The notes under the pieces are model-generated. The model worked only from the letters and a program-made list of their open reading frames with translations, was not told the origin of the DNA and made no database searches. A program made the translations under genes and the position numbers. Of a DNA stretch of 48,368 nt, positions 1-6,226 are shown piece by piece. Each line of letters opens with the position of its first letter. Position 1 is the first letter of the stretch. This DNA is from a virus, in IMG/VR virus record IMGVR_UViG_3300044961_001112, positions 1 through 48,368 of that record; one strand, given 5' to 3'.

Positions 1-918
1 TCAACGCGGATGAATCTGCCCGGGCATCCAGCCCTCGGCGCGCAGCAGCCCGGCCGCGCCCTGCCAGAACAGCCGGGTGGCCTCGGCGAAGGCGCGCTCG
101 GCGGGGCCGCGCGGGTCGATCTCGCGGATGCGCAGCCCGGCGGGGATGCCATGCGCCTCGGCCAGCCAGGCGCGCGCCTCGCGCTCGCCGCCGATCGCGT
201 CCAGCAGTCCGAGGGCGAGGGCCTGGCGGCCGGACATCACGCGCCCGTCGGCCAGTTCGCGCACCCGCGCCTCGGGCAGGGCGCGGCCGGCGGCCACGCG
301 CGCGACGAACTGCGCCTGCATGTCCTCGATCACGGCGGAGAGGGCGGCGCGGCCCTCCTCGGTCAGCGGGCGGAAGGGGCTGGGCTGGTCCTTGAGCGGG
401 CCGGAGGCCAGGGTCTCGGCGCGCAGGCCGAGGCGCGCCATCAGCTCCGACACCTCGAAGGAGTGCAGGATCACGCCGATGGAGCCGGTCAGCGTCGCCT
501 CGCGCGCGAAGATGCGCTGCGCCGGCAGGGCCACCATGTAGCCGGCCGAGGCGGCGGCGCCGCCCATCACCGCGACCACGGGCTTGCCGGCCTCGCGCAC
601 GCGCTGGATCGCGGCATGGAAGGCCTCGCCCCCGGCCACGCTGCCGCCCGGGCTGTCGATGGAGACGAGCAGGGCGCGCAGCTCGGGGTCGCGCGCCGCG
701 CGGTCGAGCTCGCGCAGCAGGCGGCGGTCCTCGCCGATCGTGCCCGAGAGGGTGAGGCGGCCCACATGCGCCCCGCCCAGCCACTCGCCCGCCGCCTCGG
801 GCCGGCCGGCGAGCAGGGCGAGCAGCGCCACCACGCCCAGCACGAAGGCCCCGCGCCAGAGGGCGAGGCGGCGCTTGAGGCGGCGGCGTTCCAGCAGGAG
901 ATCGGCTTCGAGGGACAT
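1..918 (-). CDS. sppA: Signal peptide peptidase SppA, short form (host)
   Basis: Membrane-anchored S49 serine protease that cleaves leftover signal peptides within the inner membrane. A hydrophobic anchor lies at about residues 24-42. The S49 core follows, with SIDSPGGSV, then GGAAASAGYM carrying the nucleophile Ser, and GPLKDQPSPF carrying the candidate general-base Lys. At 305 residues it matches the short SppA form rather than the 600-residue enterobacterial one. The start codon gives a positively charged N-terminus (LLLERRRLKRR) before the anchor. The stop codon is the first three bases of the window, so the gene is complete. It is the only clearly chromosomal protein gene here and marks the host side of the prophage junction. 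Confidence 0.93.
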   Translation of the reverse strand: MSLEADLLLERRRLKRRLALWRGAFVLGVVALLALLAGRPEAAGEWLGGAHVGRLTLSGTIGEDRRLLRELDRAARDPELRALLVSIDSPGGSVAGGEAFHAAIQRVREAGKPVVAVMGGAAASAGYMVALPAQRIFAREATLTGSIGVILHSFEVSELMARLGLRAETLASGPLKDQPSPFRPLTEEGRAALSAVIEDMQAQFVARVAAGRALPEARVRELADGRVMSGRQALALGLLDAIGGEREARAWLAEAHGIPAGLRIREIDPRGPAERAFAEATRLFWQGAAGLLRAEGWMPGQIHPR

Positions 919-1028
919 GGGATACGCCCCTCACATAGTCGGCCCCGCGCGGGCTGCGAACCCCGCCGCGCCGGTCGCGCCCCGGTTGCGCGCGCGGCGG
1001 CGGGGCGCTAAGAGCCGCCGCGTCTGGC

Positions 1029-1070
1029 GCCGACGTAGCACAGCGGTAGTGCAACCGATTCGTAATCGGT
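1029..1070 (+). pseudogene. 5' half of a tRNA-Thr(CGU) gene; candidate attL
   Basis: The sequence reads as an acceptor 5' strand (GCCGACG), a full D arm (GCAC/GTGC), and a full anticodon arm (ACCGA, loop TTCGTAA, TCGGT). No T arm or acceptor 3' strand follows; the next bases are unrelated. A tRNA cut just after the anticodon stem, beside a tyrosine integrase gene, is the usual footprint of integration into a tRNA. The matching 3' half (variable loop, T arm, CGTCGGC, CCA) should then lie at the right end beyond this window. It differs from the intact tRNA downstream in the acceptor and anticodon stems, so it is not a recent local duplicate. Confidence 0.7.
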
Positions 1071-1136
1071 TGCTGTGGTTGAGCGGGGTCGAAAAAGGCT
1101 AGGTTTTCTGCGGGTTTCCGGGCGGTTCGTCCGGCG

Positions 1137-1170
1137 TTTGGAATCCGACTCCGGGGCCATTTGGAATCCG
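1137..1170 (+). repeat. Two direct copies of TTTGGAATCCG
   Basis: An exact 11-base direct repeat lies at 1137-1147 and 1160-1170, start-to-start spacing 23 bases. It is between the broken tRNA half and the intact tRNA, on the presumed phage side of the junction. Repeats at such positions are often arm-type binding sites for tyrosine integrases. That role is inferred from position only. Confidence 0.45.
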
Positions 1171-1225
1171 GGGCTGCGGGACTGGTGAAGTTGAGGCGGC
1201 TGGGGTATCTCCCCGGTCGTCCTGG

Positions 1226-1300
1226 GCCGGGTTAGCACAGCGGTAGTGCAATCGATTCGTAATCGATAGGTCGCGAGTTCGATTCTCGCACCCGGCACCA
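1226..1300 (+). tRNA. tRNA-Thr, anticodon CGU
   Basis: A complete cloverleaf of 75 bases including an encoded CCA. The acceptor GCCGGGT pairs with ACCCGGC. The D arm is GCAC/GTGC, the anticodon stem ATCGA/TCGAT with loop TTCGTAA, and the T arm GCGAG/CTCGC with loop TTCGATT. The anticodon CGU reads ACG threonine codons. It lies between the disrupted tRNA-Thr half and the integrase gene, in sequence that is probably phage-borne, so it may replace the host gene broken by integration. The alternative is a second chromosomal tRNA-Thr or the scar of an earlier integration. Confidence 0.95.
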
Positions 1301-1324
1301 TCCCCCTCTCTTCGTCCTGATTGG

Positions 1325-2506
1325 CTAGGGGTCCCGGGGCTCCGGCGCCGGAAGCGCCTTCGGCGGCGGCGGGAGTGCCTTGGCGGCCCGGCGCCCGCGG
1401 AGGTCTTCGCGCTTGCGGACGGCGGCCTCGGCGGCGGCGGAAGTGTTCCGGACGTAGCGATGGACGATCTGGACCGTCGTGTGGCCGGAGATCGACTGGA
1501 TCTCCTTCAGGTCTGCCCCGGCCTCTCCCATCTCGGTTAGGCCAGTGTGCCGAAGGTCCTTGAAGCGGACCTCCGCCGGGAGGCCAGCGTGCGCCCGGAT
1601 GTCGGCGACCAGGTGGGCCAGGCGGAACTCCGAAATGGCGACGCCCCGCCTGTCGGACGTGATGATGAGGGCGTCCGGGGCCCCTGGCGTCATCTTCGCC
1701 ATCTCCGCGGCCAGCGCCACCGAAGCGGGTGCCTTGATCTCCTGGCCGGTCTTCGACTGCCGGAAGACGAAGCGCTGGCCCTCGGCGTCCCAGGCGCTCC
1801 AGGTCATCTTCAAGACGTCCCCCGGGCGCTGGCAGAGATCGCGAGTCATGAGCGCGGCGAGCGCGATCGAGTGATGGCCCAGCGCCCGCGCCGCTGCGAC
1901 GAAGCGCCGGAATTCCTCCGGGCTCCAGACCCGGCCGCCGTAGGGCGTCGCCTTGAGCCCGGGCCGCGACCAGGGGTTTTCGTGGGGCGCGAGGCCCATT
2001 TTGCGCCCCCACTCGAACAGGCGCCGGCCCAGCGTGATCGCGGCGGAGGCGCGGCGCTCCCCCGTGCCCTTGGTGGCCTGCCGCGCCAGGATGTCCCGGA
2101 GGGCGAGGACGTGCTTGGGCCGGAGGTCTCGGACGAGCACCTGGCCAAGCGTGCGGTTGCCCTCCAGGGTCGTCTTCTCCAGCACGCCCAGGGCCCAGTC
2201 GTAATGGCTCCGCGTCTTCGCGCGCGAAGGGTAGTCCCGGCTCTTCTGGAAGGCGGCGATGAGGTGGGCGATGGAGCCCGGGACGACGGCCGCCGCTTGC
2301 TCCTCGCCCCGGCGCCAGGCGTCGAGCGCCCGGTTGTAGCCCTCGGCCTTGGCGACGGCCTCCGCCAGATCCCCGCCTAGAGGCGCGCGCGCGACGACGC
2401 GCGCCGCGACCGCCGCGGCGGGCGGGCAGTAGTAGTAGCGGGTCCCGGCCTTGGTCTTCCGGGCCTCCAGGTAGCGGACGACGGCCTTCATGTCGCCCAT
2501 AGTCAC
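1325..2506 (-). CDS. int: Tyrosine-type site-specific integrase
   Basis: Phage recombinase that joins attP to attB through a covalent DNA-phosphotyrosine intermediate. An N-terminal arm-binding and SAM-like core-binding region (about residues 1-180) precedes the catalytic domain. Catalytic residues are recognisable: Arg227 in CQRPGD, Arg319 and His320 in DLRHTGLTEM, His342 in SGHTT, and nucleophile Tyr351 in VHRYV. The 393-residue length is typical. The start is supported by a four-base ATGA overlap with the stop of the upstream excisionase-like gene. The 3' end points toward the candidate attL and tRNA-Thr, the standard position. It ends an operon with the RusA-like and HTH genes. Confidence 0.95.
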   Translation of the reverse strand: MTMGDMKAVVRYLEARKTKAGTRYYYCPPAAAVAARVVARAPLGGDLAEAVAKAEGYNRALDAWRRGEEQAAAVVPGSIAHLIAAFQKSRDYPSRAKTRSHYDWALGVLEKTTLEGNRTLGQVLVRDLRPKHVLALRDILARQATKGTGERRASAAITLGRRLFEWGRKMGLAPHENPWSRPGLKATPYGGRVWSPEEFRRFVAAARALGHHSIALAALMTRDLCQRPGDVLKMTWSAWDAEGQRFVFRQSKTGQEIKAPASVALAAEMAKMTPGAPDALIITSDRRGVAISEFRLAHLVADIRAHAGLPAEVRFKDLRHTGLTEMGEAGADLKEIQSISGHTTVQIVHRYVRNTSAAAEAAVRKREDLRGRRAAKALPPPPKALPAPEPRDP

Positions 2507-2772
2507 GCCGCCAATCCAAAGAGGGAGTCAACGGCGGCGGCCTGGGCGTCGGCGGACCGGCCCATCTGGGCGTCGGCCCAGGCGTCGAGGGCGGCCCGAT
2601 CCCACCGGCGGACGACGGGATGGGGCCGCGGGAAGCCTGCGGCCTCCAGGGCGGGGCGGCGCGCGCGGAAAGAGCGGACGGACAGGCCGAGCCAGGCCGC
2701 GACCTCGGGAGCGCCGAGGAAGCGGGGGGTGGGGGGAGCGGCGGACGGGGCCTGCGCGACCGGGGCGGTCAT
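2503..2772 (-). CDS. AlpA/excisionase-like helix-turn-helix protein
   Basis: Small DNA-binding protein of 89 residues. The segment FLGAPEVAAWLGLSVRSFRA is a MerR/AlpA-type winged helix-turn-helix start, followed by a second helix and the wing region FPRPHPVVRRWDRAALDAWA, as in prophage AlpA-like regulators and excisionases. It overlaps the resolvase gene and the integrase gene by four bases each (ATGA), so translation of the three is probably coupled. Position directly upstream of int suggests a recombination directionality factor. A regulator of int expression is the main alternative. Confidence 0.75.
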   Translation of the reverse strand: MTAPVAQAPSAAPPTPRFLGAPEVAAWLGLSVRSFRARRPALEAAGFPRPHPVVRRWDRAALDAWADAQMGRSADAQAAAVDSLFGLAA

Positions 2773-3296
2773 GTGCTGCCCTCAGTCTCTGGGTCCGGGG
2801 TCTGGGCCGGAGAAGCGCCGATCGGAAGAATCCGGACGAGGACGTCGGTCCCGTCCGACGCCGCCCACGCCTTGCGCGCGGAGACGGCGACGACCGCGGC
2901 GTCGTCGATGATCGGCCCGCCGTTGAGCCCGTCCAGGACCGTCTTCGCGAGGTTGTCGACGTCGGCGCCTGAGGTCATCGCCAGGCCGCCCGCGAGCGCC
3001 TGCAGGCGCCGATGCTTGGGCCAGGACGATGGGACGGCGTAGCGGAAGACGGCCTCGACCTCGACGGGCCGCGCCGAGAAGGCCGCTTCCCTGGGCCAGG
3101 CCGCCCAGGCCGCGCTCGAGACGGCGCGCTCCGCGGCGATCGTGGAGGCCGGGGTGAAGACGCGCCCCCCGGCGCCGAATCGAGGGCGCGCCTTGGGGAC
3201 CGGGCGGCCGGGGACGGTGAAGCGGACCTCTACCGGGCCCGACGTCTCGGGGCCCAGCGCCGCGTCGAGAAGGGGCGGGCGGGTCTTGCGCGGCAT
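2769..3296 (-). CDS. rusA: RusA-family Holliday junction resolvase
   Basis: Mg-dependent endonuclease that cuts four-way junctions during phage recombination and replication. After about 25 residues comes the RusA start pattern VRFTVPGRPVPKARPR. The catalytic acidic cluster is DVDNLAKTVLDGLNG followed by IIDDAAV, holding the conserved Asp residues and Lys. I chose the ATG coding MPRKTRPP, giving 175 residues; upstream in-frame sequence is low-complexity and crosses a hairpin. A GCCCCATCTCC motif ends eight bases before this ATG. It opens the rusA-xis-int operon with ATGA overlap to the next gene. Confidence 0.88.
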   Translation of the reverse strand: MPRKTRPPLLDAALGPETSGPVEVRFTVPGRPVPKARPRFGAGGRVFTPASTIAAERAVSSAAWAAWPREAAFSARPVEVEAVFRYAVPSSWPKHRRLQALAGGLAMTSGADVDNLAKTVLDGLNGGPIIDDAAVVAVSARKAWAASDGTDVLVRILPIGASPAQTPDPETEGST

Positions 3297-3303
3297 GCGG
3301 GCC

Positions 3304-3314
3304 GGAGATGGGGC
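3304..3314 (-). promoter_or_regulatory. Motif GCCCCATCTCC, copy 1
   Basis: Exact. Two bases beyond a terminator-like hairpin and tail, seven bases before the RusA start. Confidence 0.7.
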
Positions 3315-3316
3315 CC

Positions 3317-3345
3317 AGAAAGCAAGGGGGCCCCGAAGGGCCCCC
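3317..3345 (-). terminator. Terminator-like hairpin with TTCG loop
   Basis: On the minus strand GGGGGCCC-TTCG-GGGCCCCC forms an eight-base-pair stem with a stable tetraloop, followed by TTGCTTTCT. It follows the stop of the 83-residue gene and precedes the GCCCCATCTCC motif of the RusA gene. The T-rich tail is imperfect, so termination may be partial. Confidence 0.6.
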
Positions 3346-3369
3346 GGAACGCCGCGGATTGCCTTGGGC

Positions 3370-3621
3370 TTAGCCCAGGAGGGACGGCTGGCGGTCGTCC
3401 CCGGCGTCGTCCCCGGCCTCGAGGATGACGCGGGCGACGCGCGGCGTGCGGTTGCCGAGCGCGGCGAGGGAGACACCGCGGAGCATGAGCACCCCGGCGT
3501 CGGGCAGGACGATGGCGACGTCGGCGAAGGCGCGCTGGACCCGGCGGCCCGTCGCCTCCTCGACGACCTCCCGCGTCTGCAGGTTGGCGACGGCGGGCTG
3601 GGCGGTGATCTCGATCATCAT
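3370..3621 (-). CDS. Hypothetical phage protein, recombination module
   Basis: Protein of 83 residues that I do not recognise. It starts MMIEITAQPAVANLQ and has a central hydrophobic beta-rich part (VAIVLPDAGVLMLRGVSLAAL), consistent with a small folded domain, and an acidic end. The start is supported by a four-base ATGA overlap with the upstream gene and by GGAG five bases ahead. It lies downstream of the RecT and SSB-tail genes in the same minus-strand operon, so a role in phage recombination or replication is plausible but not shown. Confidence 0.75.
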   Translation of the reverse strand: MMIEITAQPAVANLQTREVVEEATGRRVQRAFADVAIVLPDAGVLMLRGVSLAALGNRTPRVARVILEAGDDAGDDRQPSLLG

Positions 3622-3944
3622 CGGGTCTCCGGGGCGAAGGGGATGTCGTCGTCGAGCGGGGCGCGCGGGGCCCCGCCACCGGTGGCGCGCCGCGCCCCCG
3701 GGAAAGGGGTCACGCTGCCCGCGGCGCCCGCCTGGGCCCCCGGGGCCCCGGAGGCGCCCTGGGCGCCGTCCTGGCGGGGTTCGGCGAGCAGCAGGCGGAC
3801 CTGCCCCTCGGCGTCGGGGAGCGGGAGCGCGTCGAGCGTGAGGGAGTAGCCCCCGGCATCGCGCGGGAAGGCCGCGCCGATCTTGAGCCAGTAGGTCTTG
3901 TCTCCCTTGCCCTTGCGCGGGGAGAGGACGTCGAGGCGGGACAT
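3618..3944 (-). CDS. Small protein with SSB-like acidic C-terminal tip
   Basis: A 108-residue protein. The N-terminal half (KTYWLKIGAAFPR, YSLTLDALPL, VRLLLAEPR) looks like a compact beta-strand domain. A Gly/Ala/Pro-rich linker follows, then DDDIPFAPE near the end. DDDIPF is the classical protein-docking tip of bacterial single-stranded DNA-binding proteins. Here it sits five residues from the C-terminus rather than at the very end. The gene is immediately downstream of recT. A single-strand-binding or recombinase-partner role is suggested by the tip and the neighbours. The core domain is too short for a canonical OB-fold SSB, so this remains inference. Confidence 0.7.
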   Translation of the reverse strand: MSRLDVLSPRKGKGDKTYWLKIGAAFPRDAGGYSLTLDALPLPDAEGQVRLLLAEPRQDGAQGASGAPGAQAGAAGSVTPFPGARRATGGGAPRAPLDDDIPFAPETR

Positions 3945-3959
3945 GGCGATGGTCTCCGG

Positions 3960-4847
3960 TTAGCGGTTGGTGCTGACGAGGGCGGCCAGGCGGCGGGACT
4001 GGCCGCGCTGCGGGGCGGGGGCGGGCTGCGGAAGGGCGCGCGGCGTCTCGCCGAGGACCTCGCCCGTGTCGGGGTCGTGCGCGATCGCCGTCGGCGTCGG
4101 GGCCAGGCCGACGACCCGGACCTCCCCGGTCTCCTCGCCGTCGCCCAGGCCGTCGGCGGAAATGGCGACAGGCCAGGTCTTCCGGGCGCGGCTGACGACC
4201 GTCTTGGCGGCCATCTGGTCGAAGTGCTGGCCCCAGACCGACTTCGCCCCGCGCCGCTGCCACTCCTCCGAGAACGTGTCCCGGATGTGCAGGATCTCCT
4301 CCAGCCGCATGACCTCCACGGTCGAGGCGCCCCCCTGCCACTGGGCGGCGCAGTAGTAAGCCACGGGCTGGCCGCGGGGCTTGGTGATCGGGGGGCGGAC
4401 TTCGAGCCGGGGGGAGGTCCCGCGGACGTAGTCGACGCCGTCGTGCTCGTGGATCGCGCCGACGTCGATGGCCAGCAGCTTGCCGGTCCGGTGCGCCAGA
4501 TCGATCCAGCCGCGGGCGCCGATCTGCAGGGTGGCCTGGTCCTTCCTCGGGACGATGTATGCCTGCCCCAGGGCCGGGTCGAGCTCGAGGCGGAGGGTGG
4601 CGGCCCGGAGGATCGCGGCGACGATGGACCCCGCCGAGCAGCGCTCGACGACATACGGGGACGAGGCCAAGGCGGCCAGGGCGGTCCGGGTGAATCGCTC
4701 CGGGCTGACGCCGAGGCCGTCGAGGGCCTGGGCGAGCTTCGCCCGCGCCTCGGGCGTGTCGAGTAGGGCGGCGACGCGCTGGAGCGGCGTCTGCGCGCGC
4801 GGCGCCGGCGCGGCGTCGGCGGGCGCGGTGGTGGTCTGATCGGACAT
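3960..4847 (-). CDS. recT: RecT-family single-strand annealing protein
   Basis: ATP-independent recombinase that anneals complementary single strands made by the partner exonuclease. RecT features include SPYVVERCSAGSIVAAILRA, then LDPALGQAYIVPR, IGARGWIDLAHRTGKL, and the C-terminal core ending in the WPVAISADGLGDGE region. Length is 295 residues with low-complexity ends, close to E. coli RecT. The ATG coding MSDQTTTAPADA follows GGAGG by ten bases. The leader is almost a copy of the leader of the exonuclease gene upstream, with a shared 16-base ribosome-binding segment, so the two are probably controlled alike. Confidence 0.93.
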   Translation of the reverse strand: MSDQTTTAPADAAPAPRAQTPLQRVAALLDTPEARAKLAQALDGLGVSPERFTRTALAALASSPYVVERCSAGSIVAAILRAATLRLELDPALGQAYIVPRKDQATLQIGARGWIDLAHRTGKLLAIDVGAIHEHDGVDYVRGTSPRLEVRPPITKPRGQPVAYYCAAQWQGGASTVEVMRLEEILHIRDTFSEEWQRRGAKSVWGQHFDQMAAKTVVSRARKTWPVAISADGLGDGEETGEVRVVGLAPTPTAIAHDPDTGEVLGETPRALPQPAPAPQRGQSRRLAALVSTNR

Positions 4848-4906
4848 CGGGATGGTCCCTCCTTGGTTGTCGAGGCCGGCCCCCGCCGGCGAAGAGGAGA
4901 TGGGGC
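4848..4906 (-). promoter_or_regulatory. recT leader: motif, hairpin, ribosome binding site
   Basis: Read on the minus strand: GCCCCATCTCC, then a hairpin GCCGGC-GGGG-GCCGGC (4875-4890), then CTCGAC, then CAAGGAGGGACCATCC (4850-4865) before the ATG. The same order of parts and the same 16-base ribosome-binding segment precede the exonuclease gene. The hairpin stem consists of two GCCGGC sites, the sequence cut by NaeI. A second hairpin (4902-4923) has the motif's GCCCC as its 3' arm. Confidence 0.6.
4896..4906 (-). promoter_or_regulatory. Motif GCCCCATCTCC, copy 2
   Basis: Exact. 48 bases before the recT start, with a hairpin between. Confidence 0.7.
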
Positions 4907-4936
4907 CCGCCGCGGCGGGCCCCGGTGGCGGCGGCG

Positions 4937-5899
4937 TTAGGGCGTGGCGCTGGGCTTGGCCGTCTTGGTCCGGACGTCGAGGCGCCGGACGGTCGACGCC
5001 TCGACGGCGTAGGCCTTGCGGTGGGAGGTCTTGGCGGTGATCGTCTGGTCCCCGACGAGGACGCGCTCGACCGGCCCGAGCGCGTGAAGGAGGCGGTGCT
5101 TGAGTTCGTCTTCCTCTTCCTTGGCGGCCTTCGCGGCCGCGCGGGCGGCGAGGAAGCGGGGGAGCAGGCGCTCGACCTCCTCCCGCGCCTCGGGCGCCAG
5201 GACGGCGGCGGGATCGGAGACGGCGTAGAGGTCCCGGATGCTGTCGGCGTCCCGGCGGAAGTCGGGTGATGGCGGGTCGTTGGCCTCGACGCTGGCCCAG
5301 AACCGGGCGACGGCATCCTCGATCGCTGCGATTGCCGTTTCGTCCCGGCGACGGACGAAGAGGTGGGCGGTGTTCCCGCCCGCCAGAACCCCGATGCAGG
5401 CCCAGGGGCGACCGGAGACGGCCAGCTGGTGCTGGACTTGAATCTCGATGTGCAGCGGCGCCTCTTCCTCGCCCTCGGACGAGATCCACTCCCGGCGGAA
5501 GACCAGGCTGTCGACGTTCTTGATCTCCAGCAGTCCCCATCCGTCTTCCGGGCGGGCGCGGCTGGCCGCCTCGAAATCGAAGCTGGCGCCCATCCGGGCG
5601 ACGCGCGGGTGGCGCATATAGACGCCGCCCAGGCTGCGGACCTCGAGGCCGTGATCCTCCGCGAGGCCTTGCGCGATCACTGGCTCCAGGCGGCTTCCCC
5701 AGCGCATGCGGTCGGTCTCTTCGAGAGCGTCGGAGAGGTGGCCGGCCTTGCGCTGCCAGACCTCCCACGCCGTGGCGTAGGGGCTGACGCCGAGAATAGC
5801 CGCGGCTTCGGTGCTGGTGATGTCCTGGCGCCGCTCCGCGAGCCAGGCCTCCCTCGAGAGGCCGGACAGGACGATGGGCGTGTGCGTGAGCGCGTTCAT
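4937..5899 (-). CDS. YqaJ-family phage exonuclease
   Basis: Lambda-exonuclease-type nuclease that resects DNA ends to give 3' single strands for RecT. The N-terminal pattern is DITSTEAAAILGVSPYATAW, where YqaJ proteins begin. Active-site segments follow: GASFDF (metal-binding Asp), LEIKN (E-x-K), and HIEIQVQHQLAV (the Gln-containing helix). Length 320 residues is normal. The C-terminal 100 residues are charged and helical. The start codon follows CAAGGAGGGACCATCC closely. The gene is upstream of recT, separated by about 90 bases that hold the motif and hairpins. Confidence 0.92.
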   Translation of the reverse strand: MNALTHTPIVLSGLSREAWLAERRQDITSTEAAAILGVSPYATAWEVWQRKAGHLSDALEETDRMRWGSRLEPVIAQGLAEDHGLEVRSLGGVYMRHPRVARMGASFDFEAASRARPEDGWGLLEIKNVDSLVFRREWISSEGEEEAPLHIEIQVQHQLAVSGRPWACIGVLAGGNTAHLFVRRRDETAIAAIEDAVARFWASVEANDPPSPDFRRDADSIRDLYAVSDPAAVLAPEAREEVERLLPRFLAARAAAKAAKEEEDELKHRLLHALGPVERVLVGDQTITAKTSHRKAYAVEASTVRRLDVRTKTAKPSATP

Positions 5900-5961
5900 G
5901 GTGGATGGTCCCTCCTTGTGGGTCGAGGCGCCGCCCCCGCGGCGCCCGGCGGAGATGGGGC
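5900..5961 (-). promoter_or_regulatory. Exonuclease leader: motif, hairpin, ribosome binding site
   Basis: On the minus strand: GCCCCATCTCC, then the hairpin GGCGCCGC-GGGG-GCGGCGCC (5927-5946, eight base pairs, four-G loop), then TCGAC and CAAGGAGGGACCATCC (5903-5918), then the ATG three bases on. It has the same architecture as the recT leader. Confidence 0.6.
5951..5961 (-). promoter_or_regulatory. Motif GCCCCATCTCC, copy 3
   Basis: Exact. Four bases after a stop codon, 51 bases before the exonuclease start, with a hairpin between. Confidence 0.7.
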
Positions 5962-5965
5962 CCGG

Positions 5966-6226
5966 CTATGCGGGCGCGGGGCAGAGGAGGCGGTCCTGGC
6001 GGACCACGATCGCCTTCTTTCTCCAGACGTATGCGGTCATCCACGGCGAAGACGGCCGTAGCCCGCGCGGCGCCAGGGACGCCGCGGCCGCGGCGTCCGC
6101 GAGGCGCTGCACGGCGGCGGGGTCGTTCCAGGTCTCCGGGGCCTGTTCGATCGCCCCGACGGCGGCCCAGAGGGCCCTCTCCTCGGCGGGAGAGGAGCCC
6201 TCCAGCGGATGGGTCATGACGATCAT
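5966..6226 (-). CDS. Hypothetical protein
   Basis: An 86-residue protein that I do not recognise. It is mostly helical by eye (EERALWAAVGAIEQAPETW, AAVQRLADAAAAASLAPRG) and ends with a basic Trp-containing stretch (AYVWRKKAIVVRQDRL). The start is fixed by an ATGA overlap with the ArdC gene and by GGAGG seven bases ahead. It is translated directly after ArdC and before the exonuclease, so it belongs to the early minus-strand operon. No function can be assigned. Confidence 0.75.
   Translation of the reverse strand: MIVMTHPLEGSSPAEERALWAAVGAIEQAPETWNDPAAVQRLADAAAAASLAPRGLRPSSPWMTAYVWRKKAIVVRQDRLLCPAPA

Noticed and set aside
1008-2531. Long alternative frame across the integrase and tRNA genes
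   Set aside because: It is a shadow frame of a GC-rich gene: it crosses the intact tRNA-Thr and has no family likeness, while the integrase frame has all catalytic residues.
2621-2631. A further partial motif (GATGGGGCC on the plus strand) inside the excisionase-like gene
   Set aside because: It lacks the GGA half of the motif and is not before a gene start; counted as chance.
3370-5316. A 648-codon minus-strand frame across recT and the exonuclease
   Set aside because: Only its last 83 codons look like a real gene with a proper start; the rest is low-complexity Pro/Arg/Ala sequence in the shadow of recT and the exonuclease.
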